In this document: positions 49,535-58,605 of the stretch, in pieces
Layout: the number at the start of each line of letters is the position of its first letter
Numbering within the stretch: the stretch's first letter is position 1
Assembly (NCBI RefSeq): GCF_002797495.1
Contig: NZ_PGEZ01000002.1
Span: 930,001-994,000, forward strand
Reading direction: 5' to 3'
Length of the DNA: 64,000 nt
Source: Mumia flava
Lineage (GTDB): Bacteria > Actinomycetota > Actinomycetes > Propionibacteriales > Nocardioidaceae
Notes under the pieces: generated by a model
What the model was told of the DNA's origin: nothing
The model's database searches: none
What the model saw: the letters and a program-made list of their open reading frames with translations, nothing else
Position numbers and translations under genes: made by a program

Positions 49535-51193
49535 ATGCCGAGACCGACGATCCTCACCGTCGACGACGACCCCCAGGTCGCCGACGCGCTCGTCCGGGAC
49601 CTCAAGGACCAGTACGGCGAGGAGTTCCGCGTCCTCGGGGCGACGTCCGGCGCCGAGGCGCTGGACCTGCTCGCGTCGCTGGCGCTGCGCGGCGACCCGG
49701 TCGCGCTGATCGTCACCGATCAGCGGATGCCGTCGATCAGCGGGACCGAGCTGCTGGCCCGCTCCCGCGAGCACGCTCCCGACGCGAAGCTCCTGCTGCT
49801 CACCGCGTACGCCGACACCGACGTCGCGATCGCGGCGATCAACGAGATCGGCCTCGACTACTACCTGCTCAAACCGTGGGACCCGCCGCAGGAGCGGCTC
49901 TTCCCCGTCGTCGAGGACCTGCTCGGCGACTGGCGGTCGGCCCACCCCGACGTCACCACGCAGATCAGGGTCGTCGGCGACCGGTGGTCCGACCGGACGT
50001 ACGAGCTGAAGACGTTCCTCGCCCGCAACCACGTCCCGTACCTGTGGCTGGACGTCGAGCGCGACGCGGAGGGGCGCCGGCTGCACGAGGCGGCCGGCGG
50101 GGACGATGCCGACCTGCCGCTGGTGCTCCCGCCGGACGCTCCGCCGCTGCGCTCGCCGAGCGTGCGCGACCTCGCGACCGCGCTCGACCTGCACACCGAC
50201 GCCAGCCAGCCGCTCTACGACGTGTGCATCGTCGGTGGTGGGCCCGCCGGGCTGGCCGCGGGCGTCTACGCCGCGTCGGAAGGGCTGAGCACCGTGATCG
50301 TCGAGCGGCAGGCGCCGGGCGGGCAGGCAGGCCAGAGCGCCGCGATCGAGAACTACCTGGGGTTCCCCCGCGGACTCAGCGGCGCCGATCTGGCGCAGCG
50401 GGCCCTCGCGCAGGTCATGCGGTTCGGCGCCGAGCTCGTGCTCGCCCGCGACGTGGTCGGTCTGGAGCGGCGGGGCCCCGTCCGTGCGGTCCTGCTCGAG
50501 GGCGACGGGGTGGTCGAGGCCCGCTCGGTGGTCGTGGCCAGCGGCGTCGCGTACCGACGGCTCGAGGCCGACGGGATCGAGCGGCTCCAGGGGCGCGGGG
50601 TCTACTACGGAGCGACCGCCAGCGATGCCGCGCAGGTCCGTGACGACGTGGTGTACGTCGTGGGTGGGGCGAACTCCGCGGGGCAGGCCGTGCTCAACCT
50701 CGCGCGTTACGCGAAGGAGGTCGTGATGGTGGTCCGGGGCACCGACCTGGCCGACACGATGTCGAGCTACCTGGTCGAGCGCATCACCAGCACTCCGAAC
50801 ATCACCGTGCGGACCGACAGCGAGATCGCCTCGGCCGACGGTGACGGGCACCTCGAGCGCCTGTGCGTGCGGACGCGGTCGAGCGGCGAGTCCGACGAGG
50901 TGGTCGCGCACTGGCTCTTCGTCTTCATCGGAGCCTCACCTCGGACGGACTGGCTCGGTGGTGACGTCGCTCGCGACGACCACGGCTTCGTCCTCACCGG
51001 TCCGGACCTGACGGCGCGCGCGACCTCGCCGACCTGGCCGCTCGAGCGACCGCCCGGCCTGCTCGAGACCACCGTGCCCGGCGTGTTCGCCGCCGGCGAC
51101 GTGCGGCTGGACTCGATGAAACGGGTCGCCTCGGCCGTCGGCGACGGAGCGATGTCGATCTCGCTCGTGCACCGCTACCTCGGGTCGTTGTGA
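49535..51193 (+). CDS. Response-regulator / thioredoxin-reductase-like FAD protein fusion
   Basis: The 552-residue protein has an N-terminal receiver domain (about 1-125): TILTVDDDPQVADAL, the phospho-Asp in LIVTDQRMPSISG, and YYLLKPW with the Lys. A linker leads to a TrxR-type flavoprotein (about 225-552): CIVGGGPAGLAAGVYAASEG, ERQAPGGQAGQSAAIENYLG, and GVFAAGDVRLDSMKRVASAV. The redox CxxC site is absent (GVYYGATASDAAQ in its place), so it cannot act as a classical thioredoxin reductase. Its stop overlaps the start of the histidine-kinase gene (TGATG), so the two form a pair. The output may be flavin-based redox chemistry rather than DNA binding. Confidence 0.9.
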   Translation: MPRPTILTVDDDPQVADALVRDLKDQYGEEFRVLGATSGAEALDLLASLALRGDPVALIVTDQRMPSISGTELLARSREHAPDAKLLLLTAYADTDVAIAAINEIGLDYYLLKPWDPPQERLFPVVEDLLGDWRSAHPDVTTQIRVVGDRWSDRTYELKTFLARNHVPYLWLDVERDAEGRRLHEAAGGDDADLPLVLPPDAPPLRSPSVRDLATALDLHTDASQPLYDVCIVGGGPAGLAAGVYAASEGLSTVIVERQAPGGQAGQSAAIENYLGFPRGLSGADLAQRALAQVMRFGAELVLARDVVGLERRGPVRAVLLEGDGVVEARSVVVASGVAYRRLEADGIERLQGRGVYYGATASDAAQVRDDVVYVVGGANSAGQAVLNLARYAKEVVMVVRGTDLADTMSSYLVERITSTPNITVRTDSEIASADGDGHLERLCVRTRSSGESDEVVAHWLFVFIGASPRTDWLGGDVARDDHGFVLTGPDLTARATSPTWPLERPPGLLETTVPGVFAAGDVRLDSMKRVASAVGDGAMSISLVHRYLGSL

Positions 51194-52578
51194 TGCTTGC
51201 CGACGAGCTGGGCACGATCGAGCTGCTCGCCGGTCTCACCGAGGAGCAGCGCTCGGAGCTCGCGTCGCGCGCGGACGTCGTGGCCTTCGCGCGGGACGAG
51301 GTCCTGTGGATCGAGGGCGAGCACGCCGACAGCTGGTGGGTGCTGCTCGAGGGGGTGGTCGCGCTGTCGCGCAGGGTCGGCCGCGAGGACGTGATCGTCG
51401 CGAGGATGGACGTTCCCGGGCGGTGGGCCGGAGGGTTCCAGGCGTGGGACGACGAGGGCTTCTACCTCGCGACCGCGCGCGCGACGAGCAACGGCCGGAT
51501 GCTGCGCCTGGACGCGACCGACCTGCGCGCGCTGCTCGACGCCTGGTTCCCGTTCGGCGGGCACCTGGTCAACGGGCTCTACCACACCGCCCGGTCGGTC
51601 GAGTCCACCGTCCGGCAGCGCGCCTCGCTCATCACGCTCGGCACGCTCGCGGCGGGACTCGCCCACGAGCTCAACAATCCGGCCGCTGCCGCGACCCGAG
51701 CGGTCGACGGTCTCGGCGAGGCCTGCGACGCCCTCCTCGGATGCCTGATCGGTCTCGCTCGGCACGACCTGACGCCCACGCAGTTCCTCGCGCTCGACGA
51801 CCTGCGGAGCGAGCTCCGGGCTGCTCCTCGGCCTCCGGACGCTCTGACCCTCGCCGACCGTGAGGACGAGCTCGCCGACTGGCTCGTCCGGCATGCCGTG
51901 AGCCGACCGCGGAGACTGGCCGCGACCTTCGCCGCCGCCGGCGCCGACGTCGTCTGGGCCGGCCGGGTCTCCGCCGCGCTCCCCGGGCCCGCGCTCGAGC
52001 TCGGTCTCGGCTGGGTCGCGGCGACGCTCGATGCCTCCACCCTCCTGGAGCGGACGAAGGAGTCGACGCGGCGAGTCTCCGAGCTCGTCGCCTCGGTCCG
52101 TTCGTACTCGCAGATGGACCGCGCCTCCCGGCAGGAGATCGACGTCCGGGACGGGCTCGAGAACACCTTGACGATGCTCGGCCACCGACTGCACGGTCCG
52201 ATCGACGTCGTGCGCCGCTACGACGACCCACCCGCGATCGACGCGCACCCGGGCGAGCTCAACCAGGTCTGGACCAACGTGATCAGCAACGCGCTCGACG
52301 CGATGGACGACGCGGGGACGCTGACGATCGCGGCGTACGGCGAGCAGGACCACGTGGTCGTCGAGATCGGCGACACCGGGCCGGGCATGCCCGACGACGT
52401 CGCGGCTCGGGCGTTCGAACCGTTCTTCACCACGAAGGAGATCGGCGACGGGACCGGACTCGGCCTCGACATCGCACGACGGATCGTCGTCGAACGACAC
52501 GGCGGGACGATCGACCTCCGCACGTCGGCGGACGGGACGACGATGGTGGTCCGGCTCCCGGTGCACAGGGCGGAGTGA
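51193..52578 (+). CDS. Histidine kinase with N-terminal cyclic-nucleotide-binding-like domain
   Basis: The 461-residue protein has a cNMP-type beta-barrel (about 1-130; DSWWVLLEGVVALSRRV and PGRWAGGFQAWDDEGFYLAT). A phospho-acceptor helix follows with LAAGLAHELNNPAAAATRAV (His in AHELNNP). The ATPase domain has NQVWTNVISNALDAMDDAG (N box), EIGDTGPGMPDD (G1), FFTTKEIGDGTGLGLDIARR (F and G2). There is no transmembrane segment, so it is cytosolic. ATG 51193 shares its A with the stop of the response-regulator fusion, its evident partner. The ligand of the barrel is unknown; the canonical phosphate-binding Arg is not obvious. Confidence 0.9.
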   Translation: MLADELGTIELLAGLTEEQRSELASRADVVAFARDEVLWIEGEHADSWWVLLEGVVALSRRVGREDVIVARMDVPGRWAGGFQAWDDEGFYLATARATSNGRMLRLDATDLRALLDAWFPFGGHLVNGLYHTARSVESTVRQRASLITLGTLAAGLAHELNNPAAAATRAVDGLGEACDALLGCLIGLARHDLTPTQFLALDDLRSELRAAPRPPDALTLADREDELADWLVRHAVSRPRRLAATFAAAGADVVWAGRVSAALPGPALELGLGWVAATLDASTLLERTKESTRRVSELVASVRSYSQMDRASRQEIDVRDGLENTLTMLGHRLHGPIDVVRRYDDPPAIDAHPGELNQVWTNVISNALDAMDDAGTLTIAAYGEQDHVVVEIGDTGPGMPDDVAARAFEPFFTTKEIGDGTGLGLDIARRIVVERHGGTIDLRTSADGTTMVVRLPVHRAE

Positions 52579-53330
52579 GCAGTACAGTCCTCGAGATGGA
52601 CCCGATCACGATCGTCACGGGCGGCACCCGAGGGATCGGCGCGTCGGTCGCCCGTCGCCTGGCGACCGAGGGGCACACCCTGGTGCTCGGCTACGCCCAC
52701 GACGACGGAGCGGCCCGCGACCTGAGCGACGAGCTCACCGAGCAGACCCCGGTCCGACTCGTCCGTTCCGACATCACCACCGACCGCGGAGTCGAGGCGC
52801 TGTACGAGGCTGCCGCCGAGCTGGGTGAGGTCACCGGCCTCGTGAACAACGCCGGTGCGACGCTTCACCTCGGCACGCTGGCGACCACGCCGACCGCCAC
52901 CGTCCGGGCGGTCGTGGACCTGAACCTCACCGCCGCCGTCCTGTGTGCACGACGCGCCGTGATCGCGTTCGAGGAAGCCGGGACCCCGGGCACGATCGTC
53001 AACGTCTCCTCCGTCGCGGCAGCGACCGGGTCGCCGGGCGAGTACGTCCACTACGCCGCGGCCAAGGCCGGGATCGACGCGCTCACGTACGGGCTCGCGA
53101 AGGAGACGGCAGCACTCGGGATCCGCGTCGTCGGAGTTGCGCCCGGGATGGTCGAGACCCGGATCCACGCCGACGCCGGCGACCCCGACCGGCTCGAGCG
53201 TCTCGCCGGGCGGATCCCGATGGGCCGCGTCGGCGTCCCGGACGACATCGCGTCCGCGATCGCGTGGCTGCTCACGGACGAGGCGTCGTACATCACCGGG
53301 ACGACCCTGCGGGTCGCCGGAGGTCTGTGA
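52575..53330 (+). CDS. Short-chain dehydrogenase (FabG-like)
   Basis: The 251-residue SDR has the cofactor motif VTGGTRGIGASVARRLA, NNAG, catalytic Ser in VNVSSVAA and YVHYAAAKAGIDAL (YxxxK). Its closing TGTTLRVAGGL is typical of classical SDRs. An NADPH-dependent ketone/alcohol oxidoreductase is likely; the FabG-type role in fatty-acid synthesis is only one option. GTG 52575 overlaps the kinase stop (GTGA); ATG 52596 is the alternative start. Overlap implies translation together with the signalling pair. Confidence 0.9.
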   Translation: MSSTVLEMDPITIVTGGTRGIGASVARRLATEGHTLVLGYAHDDGAARDLSDELTEQTPVRLVRSDITTDRGVEALYEAAAELGEVTGLVNNAGATLHLGTLATTPTATVRAVVDLNLTAAVLCARRAVIAFEEAGTPGTIVNVSSVAAATGSPGEYVHYAAAKAGIDALTYGLAKETAALGIRVVGVAPGMVETRIHADAGDPDRLERLAGRIPMGRVGVPDDIASAIAWLLTDEASYITGTTLRVAGGL

Positions 53331-53422
53331 CCGGACCGCACGGGAAGCCCGGGCCCCGACCGGGGACGGTGCCCGTGTCGCGCACGGGTCCGATCGCGCC
53401 GCACGGGCGTGACCGTGGGTTG

Positions 53423-53905
53423 GTGTCCACACCATCACCGACGCCCGCGCCGCACCACGCGCGCACGCCCGTACGCCCCGTCGTCGTCGGCATCGACGGC
53501 GGGCCGCGGGATGCTCGAGTCGTCGCGTGGGCAGGAGTCCGTGCGTGGGCCGGTCGCCATCCGCTGCGCCTGGTGCACGCGTTCCGACAGACGACCTCCA
53601 CCGATCCGTTCGGCACGATCTCGTGGTGGGATCCGGCCGCGCGGGACGAGGCCGAGCAGTTCGTCGCACGCGTAGCGGCCCACGTCCGGGCCCGGGCGCC
53701 CTCGGTCCAGGTCACCACGACCACCCTCGCGATGGGCCCGGTGGCAGCTCTCGCCTGGGAAGGCAACGGGGCCGAGGTCGTCGTCATCGGGCGCAGCCGA
53801 CGGGCGTGGTTCCGGCCCACGGGCCTGTCGGTCGAGGCGCGGCTGGCCCGGCGGGTGCCCGGACGTGTCGTCGTCGTCGGCCCGGACGACGAGACGCTGC
53901 GGTGA
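53423..53905 (+). CDS. Universal stress protein domain
   Basis: About 160 residues from GTG 53423. RPVVVGIDGGPRDARVVAWA opens the UspA fold, followed by HPLRLVHAFRQ and AEVVVIGRSRRAWFRPTGLS, ending in GRVVVVGPDD. The ATP motif G-x2-G-x9-G-S/T is degenerate, so ATP binding is doubtful. A GTG at 53327 overlaps the SDR stop (GTGA) in the same frame and would add 32 low-complexity residues; which start is used is open. It is last of the cluster and convergent with a LAL gene, whose stop is only 4 bases away. Confidence 0.75.
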   Translation: MSTPSPTPAPHHARTPVRPVVVGIDGGPRDARVVAWAGVRAWAGRHPLRLVHAFRQTTSTDPFGTISWWDPAARDEAEQFVARVAAHVRARAPSVQVTTTTLAMGPVAALAWEGNGAEVVVIGRSRRAWFRPTGLSVEARLARRVPGRVVVVGPDDETLR

Positions 53906-53909
53906 CCGC

Positions 53910-56678
53910 TCAGGCCTCGGAGTACGCCGAGGCGAGCTCCTTGCGCGAGGTGACCCCGAGCTTGCGGAACACCTTGTGCAGGTGCCACTCCACCGTCCGC
54001 GGGCTCACGAACAGCTGGGCCCCGATCTCGGGGTTGCTGTGGCCTGATGCTGCGAGCTTCGCGATCTGGGCCTCCTGGGCCGAGAGCTCCTCGCGGCCCT
54101 CGGAGGACCGCGCCACGGTACGTTCCCCGGCGGATGCCAGCTCCTGCCGGGCACGCTCCTCGAAGGCCTCCATCCGGATGTCCGTGAACAGCTCGAGAGC
54201 TCGGCGGAGCTCGACCCGTGCATCGTCTCGGCGGCCGGCGCTGCGGAGCCACTCGCCGTACAGCAGGTGTGCGCGGGCCAGCTCGGGGCGGAGCGAGGTG
54301 CGGGCCAGCCGTTCTGCGGCCTCCCGGTAGGCCGGCTCCGCGTCGGCGCCGCCGGTGAGCAGAGCGCGGGCCCGCGCCTGGATCCCGAGCGCCCAGTCGC
54401 CTCCGGCGGCGTCGGTCGCCTCGGCGAGACGCTCGTAGGCCTCGCGCGCAAGATCGTGCCGGGAGCTCCGCACCGCGGACTCGACCAGCTCGCTCGTCGC
54501 CCAGCTCGACACGAACAGCTCGGGGGTGTCGTCCGCAGCGGCCTGTGCGTACGGGAGCGCGCGGTCGTGCTCACCGCGGCCGTTGTAGAGCATCGCCGCA
54601 GACCAGCGCGCGTACTGGATCGCGATCCCCTGGCGCCCGGCGGTCGCGTCGTCGATCGTGCGGCCGATCAAGGTCACCGCCTCGCTCTCCCGCCCCCGCA
54701 TGCCGGCGAGAACCAGCGCGCCGTACGGGGCCACCCTCGTCCCGGTCGCCTCCGTGACGGCCTCGGCCTCCGCGACGAGCGAGGCCGCGCGGGTGAAGTC
54801 GCCACCGAGCGCCTCCGCCTGCGCGAGCACGTTGGCGCCCACCGGGAGAACGGTCAGTGCACCGGCCTCCCGCGCGGCCGTCACCTCGCGCGACGTCACC
54901 GACCGGCAGGTGTCGTAGTCCCACGCCATCACGGCCGCGGCGGTCGCGAGCCACCCCCACCGCAGCACGTCCTCGAGCGTCACGGCGTCGCCGTCGAACC
55001 CCTGCGCGGCTCTGCGGAGGACCGGCACGGCCACGGCGCGTCCGCGCGTGATCGCCTGGGCGAACCCGGCGAGCAGGAGCGTGGGCGGCGTGTCGGTGAC
55101 CGTGCCGGCGCCGCTCTCGCCGTCCCAGCTCGCCGCGTGGGTGGAGACCTCCCGCAGACCGATGCGACCGGCGAGCGGTCCGGCGAACAGCGCCGCGCTC
55201 CAGGCGTCGAGGCAGGTGCGCTGCGCGAGCCGAGGGTCGAGCGGCTCGAGCAGGGTCGCCGCGTCGAGCAGGAGGGCCGGAGCGTCGCCGTCGCGGCTGC
55301 GGGAGTACGCCGTGTCGGCCCGGACCAGCTCCGCGCGCGCACGCTGCAGCTCGCTCAGCGGTGCGGCCTCCGCGGTCGCGAGCAGCCGCAGGGCAGCGTC
55401 GAACGCCCCGGCCTGCAGGCTCACCTCCGCGGCCACCAGCGCGCGCTCGGCTCGCTGCACGGGGTCCTCGCTGAGGGCCGCCGCACGTTCGAGGAAGCGT
55501 GCGGCGGCCCCGAGGCCGCCGCGGGCCCGGGCCCGGTCCGAGGACCGTTCGAGCAGGTCCGCGACCGCCGCGTCCGGACCGTCCGCCGCCATCGCGCGAT
55601 GCCACGCCCGTCGGTCGGGATCGGTCTGCGCGTCGGTGGCCTCGGCCAGCGCGCGGTGCACGGCCCGGCGATCATCGGGCGACGCGTGGTCGTAGATCGC
55701 CGAGCGGACGAGCGGGTGTCGGAAGCTGACCCGGCTGTCGATCCGCAGGAGCCCGTCGGTCTCGACGCTGTCGGCGGCCGAGAGCCCGATCCCCAGGAGG
55801 TCGGTTGCTCTCCAGAGGAGCACGGGGTCGCCGCTCGGCTCGGCGGCCGCGAGGAGCAGCAGCGTGCGTACCTCGTCGGGGAGGCCCTCGAGCCGCACGC
55901 GGTACGCCTTCTCCACCTGCCCCGGAGCAGGAGCCGACTGCGTGGTCGCCAAGCCGCCGACGACGTCGCCCGAGCCCGGACCGCGGGGCAGCTCCAGCAG
56001 GGCGAGCGGGTTCCCGCGCGCTTCGGAGACGACCCGGTCGAGCACGGCCGCGTCGAGCGGGCCGGGCGTCACCTGCCGCAGCAGACGGCGCGCGTCGTCG
56101 TCGTCGAGCCCGTGCAGGGTCAGCTCGGGCAGACCCGACAGGTCGTCGCCGTCGACGACCGGGTCGCGCACCGCGAACACGATCAGCACCCGATCGGCAC
56201 CGAGCCGTCGAGCGACGAACGCCAGGACCTGGCGGGAGGCCTGGTCCAGCCACTGGGCGTCGTCGACCACGCAGACCAGCGGCTGCGACTCTGCCGCCTC
56301 CGAGAGCAGCGTCAGGACCGCGAGGCCGATCAGGAAGCGGTCCGGCGGCGCGCCCCCGTGCAGGCCGAAGGCGACGCCCAGCGCCGCCGCCTGCGGCGCC
56401 GGCAGCGCGCCCAGGCCATCGAGGAACGGCGCGCACAGGAGGTGCAGCCCGGCGTGGGCGAGCTCGACCTCCGACTCGATCCCGTTGGCCCGGACCACCC
56501 GGAACCCCTCTGCGCGGTCGCACAGGTCGTCGAGCATCGCGGTCTTGCCCACGCCCGCCTCGCCCCGCACCACCAGCACACCGCTGCGCCCGCCGCGCAC
56601 GCTCGACAGGAGCCGGTCGAGCGTCTCGCTCTCACGGCGTCGCCCCAGCAGCGTCGGACCAGACCCGGGTCCCGGCAT
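53910..56678 (-). CDS. Large ATP-binding LuxR-family regulator (LAL), copy 2
   Basis: About 922 residues from ATG 56678 (MPGPGSGPTLLGRR). Walker A is GEAGVGKTAML and Walker B LVCVVDDAQWLD. GNPLALLELPR marks the ATPase lid region. A long helical-repeat segment follows. The C-terminal LuxR HTH reads LSAQEAQIAKLAASGHSNPE and VSPRTVEWHLHKVFRKLGV. It is closer to copy 3 than to copy 1 in the recognition segment. It lies downstream of the secreted carboxylesterase on the same strand but behind a hairpin terminator, so it probably has its own promoter. The inducer is unknown. Confidence 0.9.
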   Translation of the reverse strand: MPGPGSGPTLLGRRRESETLDRLLSSVRGGRSGVLVVRGEAGVGKTAMLDDLCDRAEGFRVVRANGIESEVELAHAGLHLLCAPFLDGLGALPAPQAAALGVAFGLHGGAPPDRFLIGLAVLTLLSEAAESQPLVCVVDDAQWLDQASRQVLAFVARRLGADRVLIVFAVRDPVVDGDDLSGLPELTLHGLDDDDARRLLRQVTPGPLDAAVLDRVVSEARGNPLALLELPRGPGSGDVVGGLATTQSAPAPGQVEKAYRVRLEGLPDEVRTLLLLAAAEPSGDPVLLWRATDLLGIGLSAADSVETDGLLRIDSRVSFRHPLVRSAIYDHASPDDRRAVHRALAEATDAQTDPDRRAWHRAMAADGPDAAVADLLERSSDRARARGGLGAAARFLERAAALSEDPVQRAERALVAAEVSLQAGAFDAALRLLATAEAAPLSELQRARAELVRADTAYSRSRDGDAPALLLDAATLLEPLDPRLAQRTCLDAWSAALFAGPLAGRIGLREVSTHAASWDGESGAGTVTDTPPTLLLAGFAQAITRGRAVAVPVLRRAAQGFDGDAVTLEDVLRWGWLATAAAVMAWDYDTCRSVTSREVTAAREAGALTVLPVGANVLAQAEALGGDFTRAASLVAEAEAVTEATGTRVAPYGALVLAGMRGRESEAVTLIGRTIDDATAGRQGIAIQYARWSAAMLYNGRGEHDRALPYAQAAADDTPELFVSSWATSELVESAVRSSRHDLAREAYERLAEATDAAGGDWALGIQARARALLTGGADAEPAYREAAERLARTSLRPELARAHLLYGEWLRSAGRRDDARVELRRALELFTDIRMEAFEERARQELASAGERTVARSSEGREELSAQEAQIAKLAASGHSNPEIGAQLFVSPRTVEWHLHKVFRKLGVTSRKELASAYSEA

Positions 56679-56758
56679 GGCGACACAGTACCGGCGGTGC
56701 GGCGGTCCGGCGCCTTCGTGCGCTGCACCGTACGCTCCGGCACGTCCGGCGCGCGTGA

Positions 56759-56801
56759 CGTACGGGAGGCGCCGCACCCCCGCGACGACGCCTCCCGTAC
56801 G
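56759..56801. terminator. Hairpin terminator after the carboxylesterase gene
   Basis: CGTACGGGAGGCG pairs perfectly with CGCCTCCCGTACG (13-bp stem, 17-base loop), 18 bases downstream of the esterase stop on the minus strand. Confidence 0.75.
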
Positions 56802-56818
56802 GGCCTGTGTGCGCCGGC

Positions 56819-58474
56819 TCAGCCGAACGCCTTCCAGAACGCGCAGTGGTGGCGCTCGGCGAACGTGCCGTCGACGACGGGACCGGTCGACGTGAGCGAG
56901 AGGATCCGTTCACGCCGGTCGTCGAAGCGCGGCCACGTGCCCTGCCGGGTCGACGGCGATCCGGTGGCGGCGAACTGTGCCCACGCACTCCTCATCGTCC
57001 GGGCGAGCGCCTCCTGGCTCGGCGTGAGCGTCGCGGGAGCCGCGTTCGGGAGGCCGAAGAGGTACTGGAGCTCGGTCTGGTGGGTCGCGACGTACGGCGG
57101 GCCGAGCGCGTCCGGCACGAAGCGCTCGGGCGCGGTGTCGTCGTTGAACTCGTAGCCGTACGTCGGGACGTACTTCGCCGCAGCCCGGTCGAGCACGAGG
57201 GCGGGGCACGAGAAGTTCGCATCCGACGACAGCGCGCTGAACGCCAGCGCCGCCGACCCGTACGACTCCACGGGATACTCGGCTGCGGCAGCCGCCGCCT
57301 TCGGCGCCGAGACACCGAGGGTCGTGGAGATGACGTCCTCGTACGAGTCCACGGTGATCGGACCCGGCAGCGCAACGGTCGCGCCGTTGCTGACGCTGAG
57401 CCCCAGGTTGGTGAAGATCCGCTCCTCCTCGTGGTTCGACCCGTTGACCAGCGGGACGCGGTGGAACCGACCGGCTGCGATCGCTGACCCCACGGACTCC
57501 CGGATCACGGCGCCGTCGACGATCCCAGGGGTGTACGACAGCGGCTCGTTGGCCACGAGCGTCGACGCGGGGAGGGCGCGCAGGCACTCGGCCGTCTGCT
57601 CGGGGCAGCCGGCCGCCTCCGCGAAGGTGCGCCCGTCGGCCTCGCCCTGCCTGAGCGACTCCTGCTTCGGCGCGAACGCCCCGCTCTGGACGACCGCACG
57701 CTGGAACAGCCCGCGCGCGCCCGGCGACACCAGCTGGTTGAGCACCGACAGGCCGCCCGCGGACTGGCCGGCGATCGTCACGTTGCGCGGGTCGCCTCCG
57801 AACCGGCCGATGTTGCGCTGCACCCACCGCAGCGCCGCCTGCTGGTCCATCAGCCCGTAGTTGCCCGACGCGCCGCCGCGGTGGCGTGCCAGCGCGGGGT
57901 GGGCCAGGAAGCCGAGCGGACCGAGCCGGTAGTTGATGGTGACGACCACGGTGCCCTCGGCGGCGAGCTGGGTCGCGTCGTAGTCCGCTCCCTCCCCGAT
58001 CGCGTAGCCTCCCCCGTGGATCCAGACCAGCACCGGCAGCGCCCGACGACCGTGCGGCGCACGGGTCGGCGCCGTCACGTTCAGCGCGAGGCAGTCCTCG
58101 CTGCTGCCGTTCGGGCTCGGAGGCGCCTGCGGGCAGACCGGTCCGAACGCGCTCGCGTCGCGGATCCCCCGCCACGGGCGTACGCGCTGCGGCGGGCGCC
58201 AGCGCAGCGACCCCAGCGGCGGCGCCGCGTACGGGACCCCGCGGAACTCCTGCACGTCCCCGGTGACGGTGCCGCGCAGCAGACCGCCGTCGACCTCGAC
58301 CACCGGGGCGCGGTGGCTGTGCTGCGCATGGCCCTTCGACGGGTTCGCGGCTGCGTCGGGGACGACGGTGTCCGGTGAGAACCCGGCGACGACGCCGAGG
58401 AGTGCGAGCAGCACGATCCCGACCCGCAGCGCCACCGGGCGCCGCGACGGTGGTGCTGTCTTCTGTGTCTGCAT
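56819..58474 (-). CDS. Secreted type-B carboxylesterase
   Basis: The 551-residue enzyme has a signal peptide (ALRVGIVLLALLGVVAGFSP) from ATG 58474 with GAAGGAG upstream. Type-B motifs are all present: SSEDCLALNV, oxyanion WIHGGGYAIGEG, nucleophile elbow IAGQSAGGLSV, acid in VNGSNHEEERIF and catalytic His in THQTELQYLFG. It hydrolyses carboxylic esters outside the cell. Cys pairs (EDCL with the preceding PVC) suggest a disulfide. Its promoter shares a CCCGGG-rich element with the VOC gene at 63483. The flanking LAL genes are likely regulators. Confidence 0.92.
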   Translation of the reverse strand: MQTQKTAPPSRRPVALRVGIVLLALLGVVAGFSPDTVVPDAAANPSKGHAQHSHRAPVVEVDGGLLRGTVTGDVQEFRGVPYAAPPLGSLRWRPPQRVRPWRGIRDASAFGPVCPQAPPSPNGSSEDCLALNVTAPTRAPHGRRALPVLVWIHGGGYAIGEGADYDATQLAAEGTVVVTINYRLGPLGFLAHPALARHRGGASGNYGLMDQQAALRWVQRNIGRFGGDPRNVTIAGQSAGGLSVLNQLVSPGARGLFQRAVVQSGAFAPKQESLRQGEADGRTFAEAAGCPEQTAECLRALPASTLVANEPLSYTPGIVDGAVIRESVGSAIAAGRFHRVPLVNGSNHEEERIFTNLGLSVSNGATVALPGPITVDSYEDVISTTLGVSAPKAAAAAAEYPVESYGSAALAFSALSSDANFSCPALVLDRAAAKYVPTYGYEFNDDTAPERFVPDALGPPYVATHQTELQYLFGLPNAAPATLTPSQEALARTMRSAWAQFAATGSPSTRQGTWPRFDDRRERILSLTSTGPVVDGTFAERHHCAFWKAFG

Positions 58475-58525
58475 GATGGGCTCCTTCGGTGATGGAGCCT
58501 CCACCGTCGTCGCTCGCGCGCTCAC

Positions 58526-58574
58526 CTCGCGCCCGTGCTCACCCCCGGGTCGCGACGCCCCCGTGCCCGGGCCG
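58526..58574 (-). promoter_or_regulatory. Shared CCCGGG-rich promoter element, esterase copy
   Basis: CTCGCGCCCGTGCTCACCCC leads into CCGGGTCG and, after a 12-base insert, GTGCCCGGGCCG. The same order of blocks occurs at 63542-63578. It lies 52-100 bases before the esterase ATG. A regulator-binding role is inferred. Confidence 0.5.
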
Positions 58575-58605
58575 CAGACCTGGTGCGCCCGGCGGCGACG
58601 GGTCC

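Noticed and set aside
49535-51193. Functional thioredoxin reductase
   Set aside because: The catalytic CxxC is absent at the expected position.
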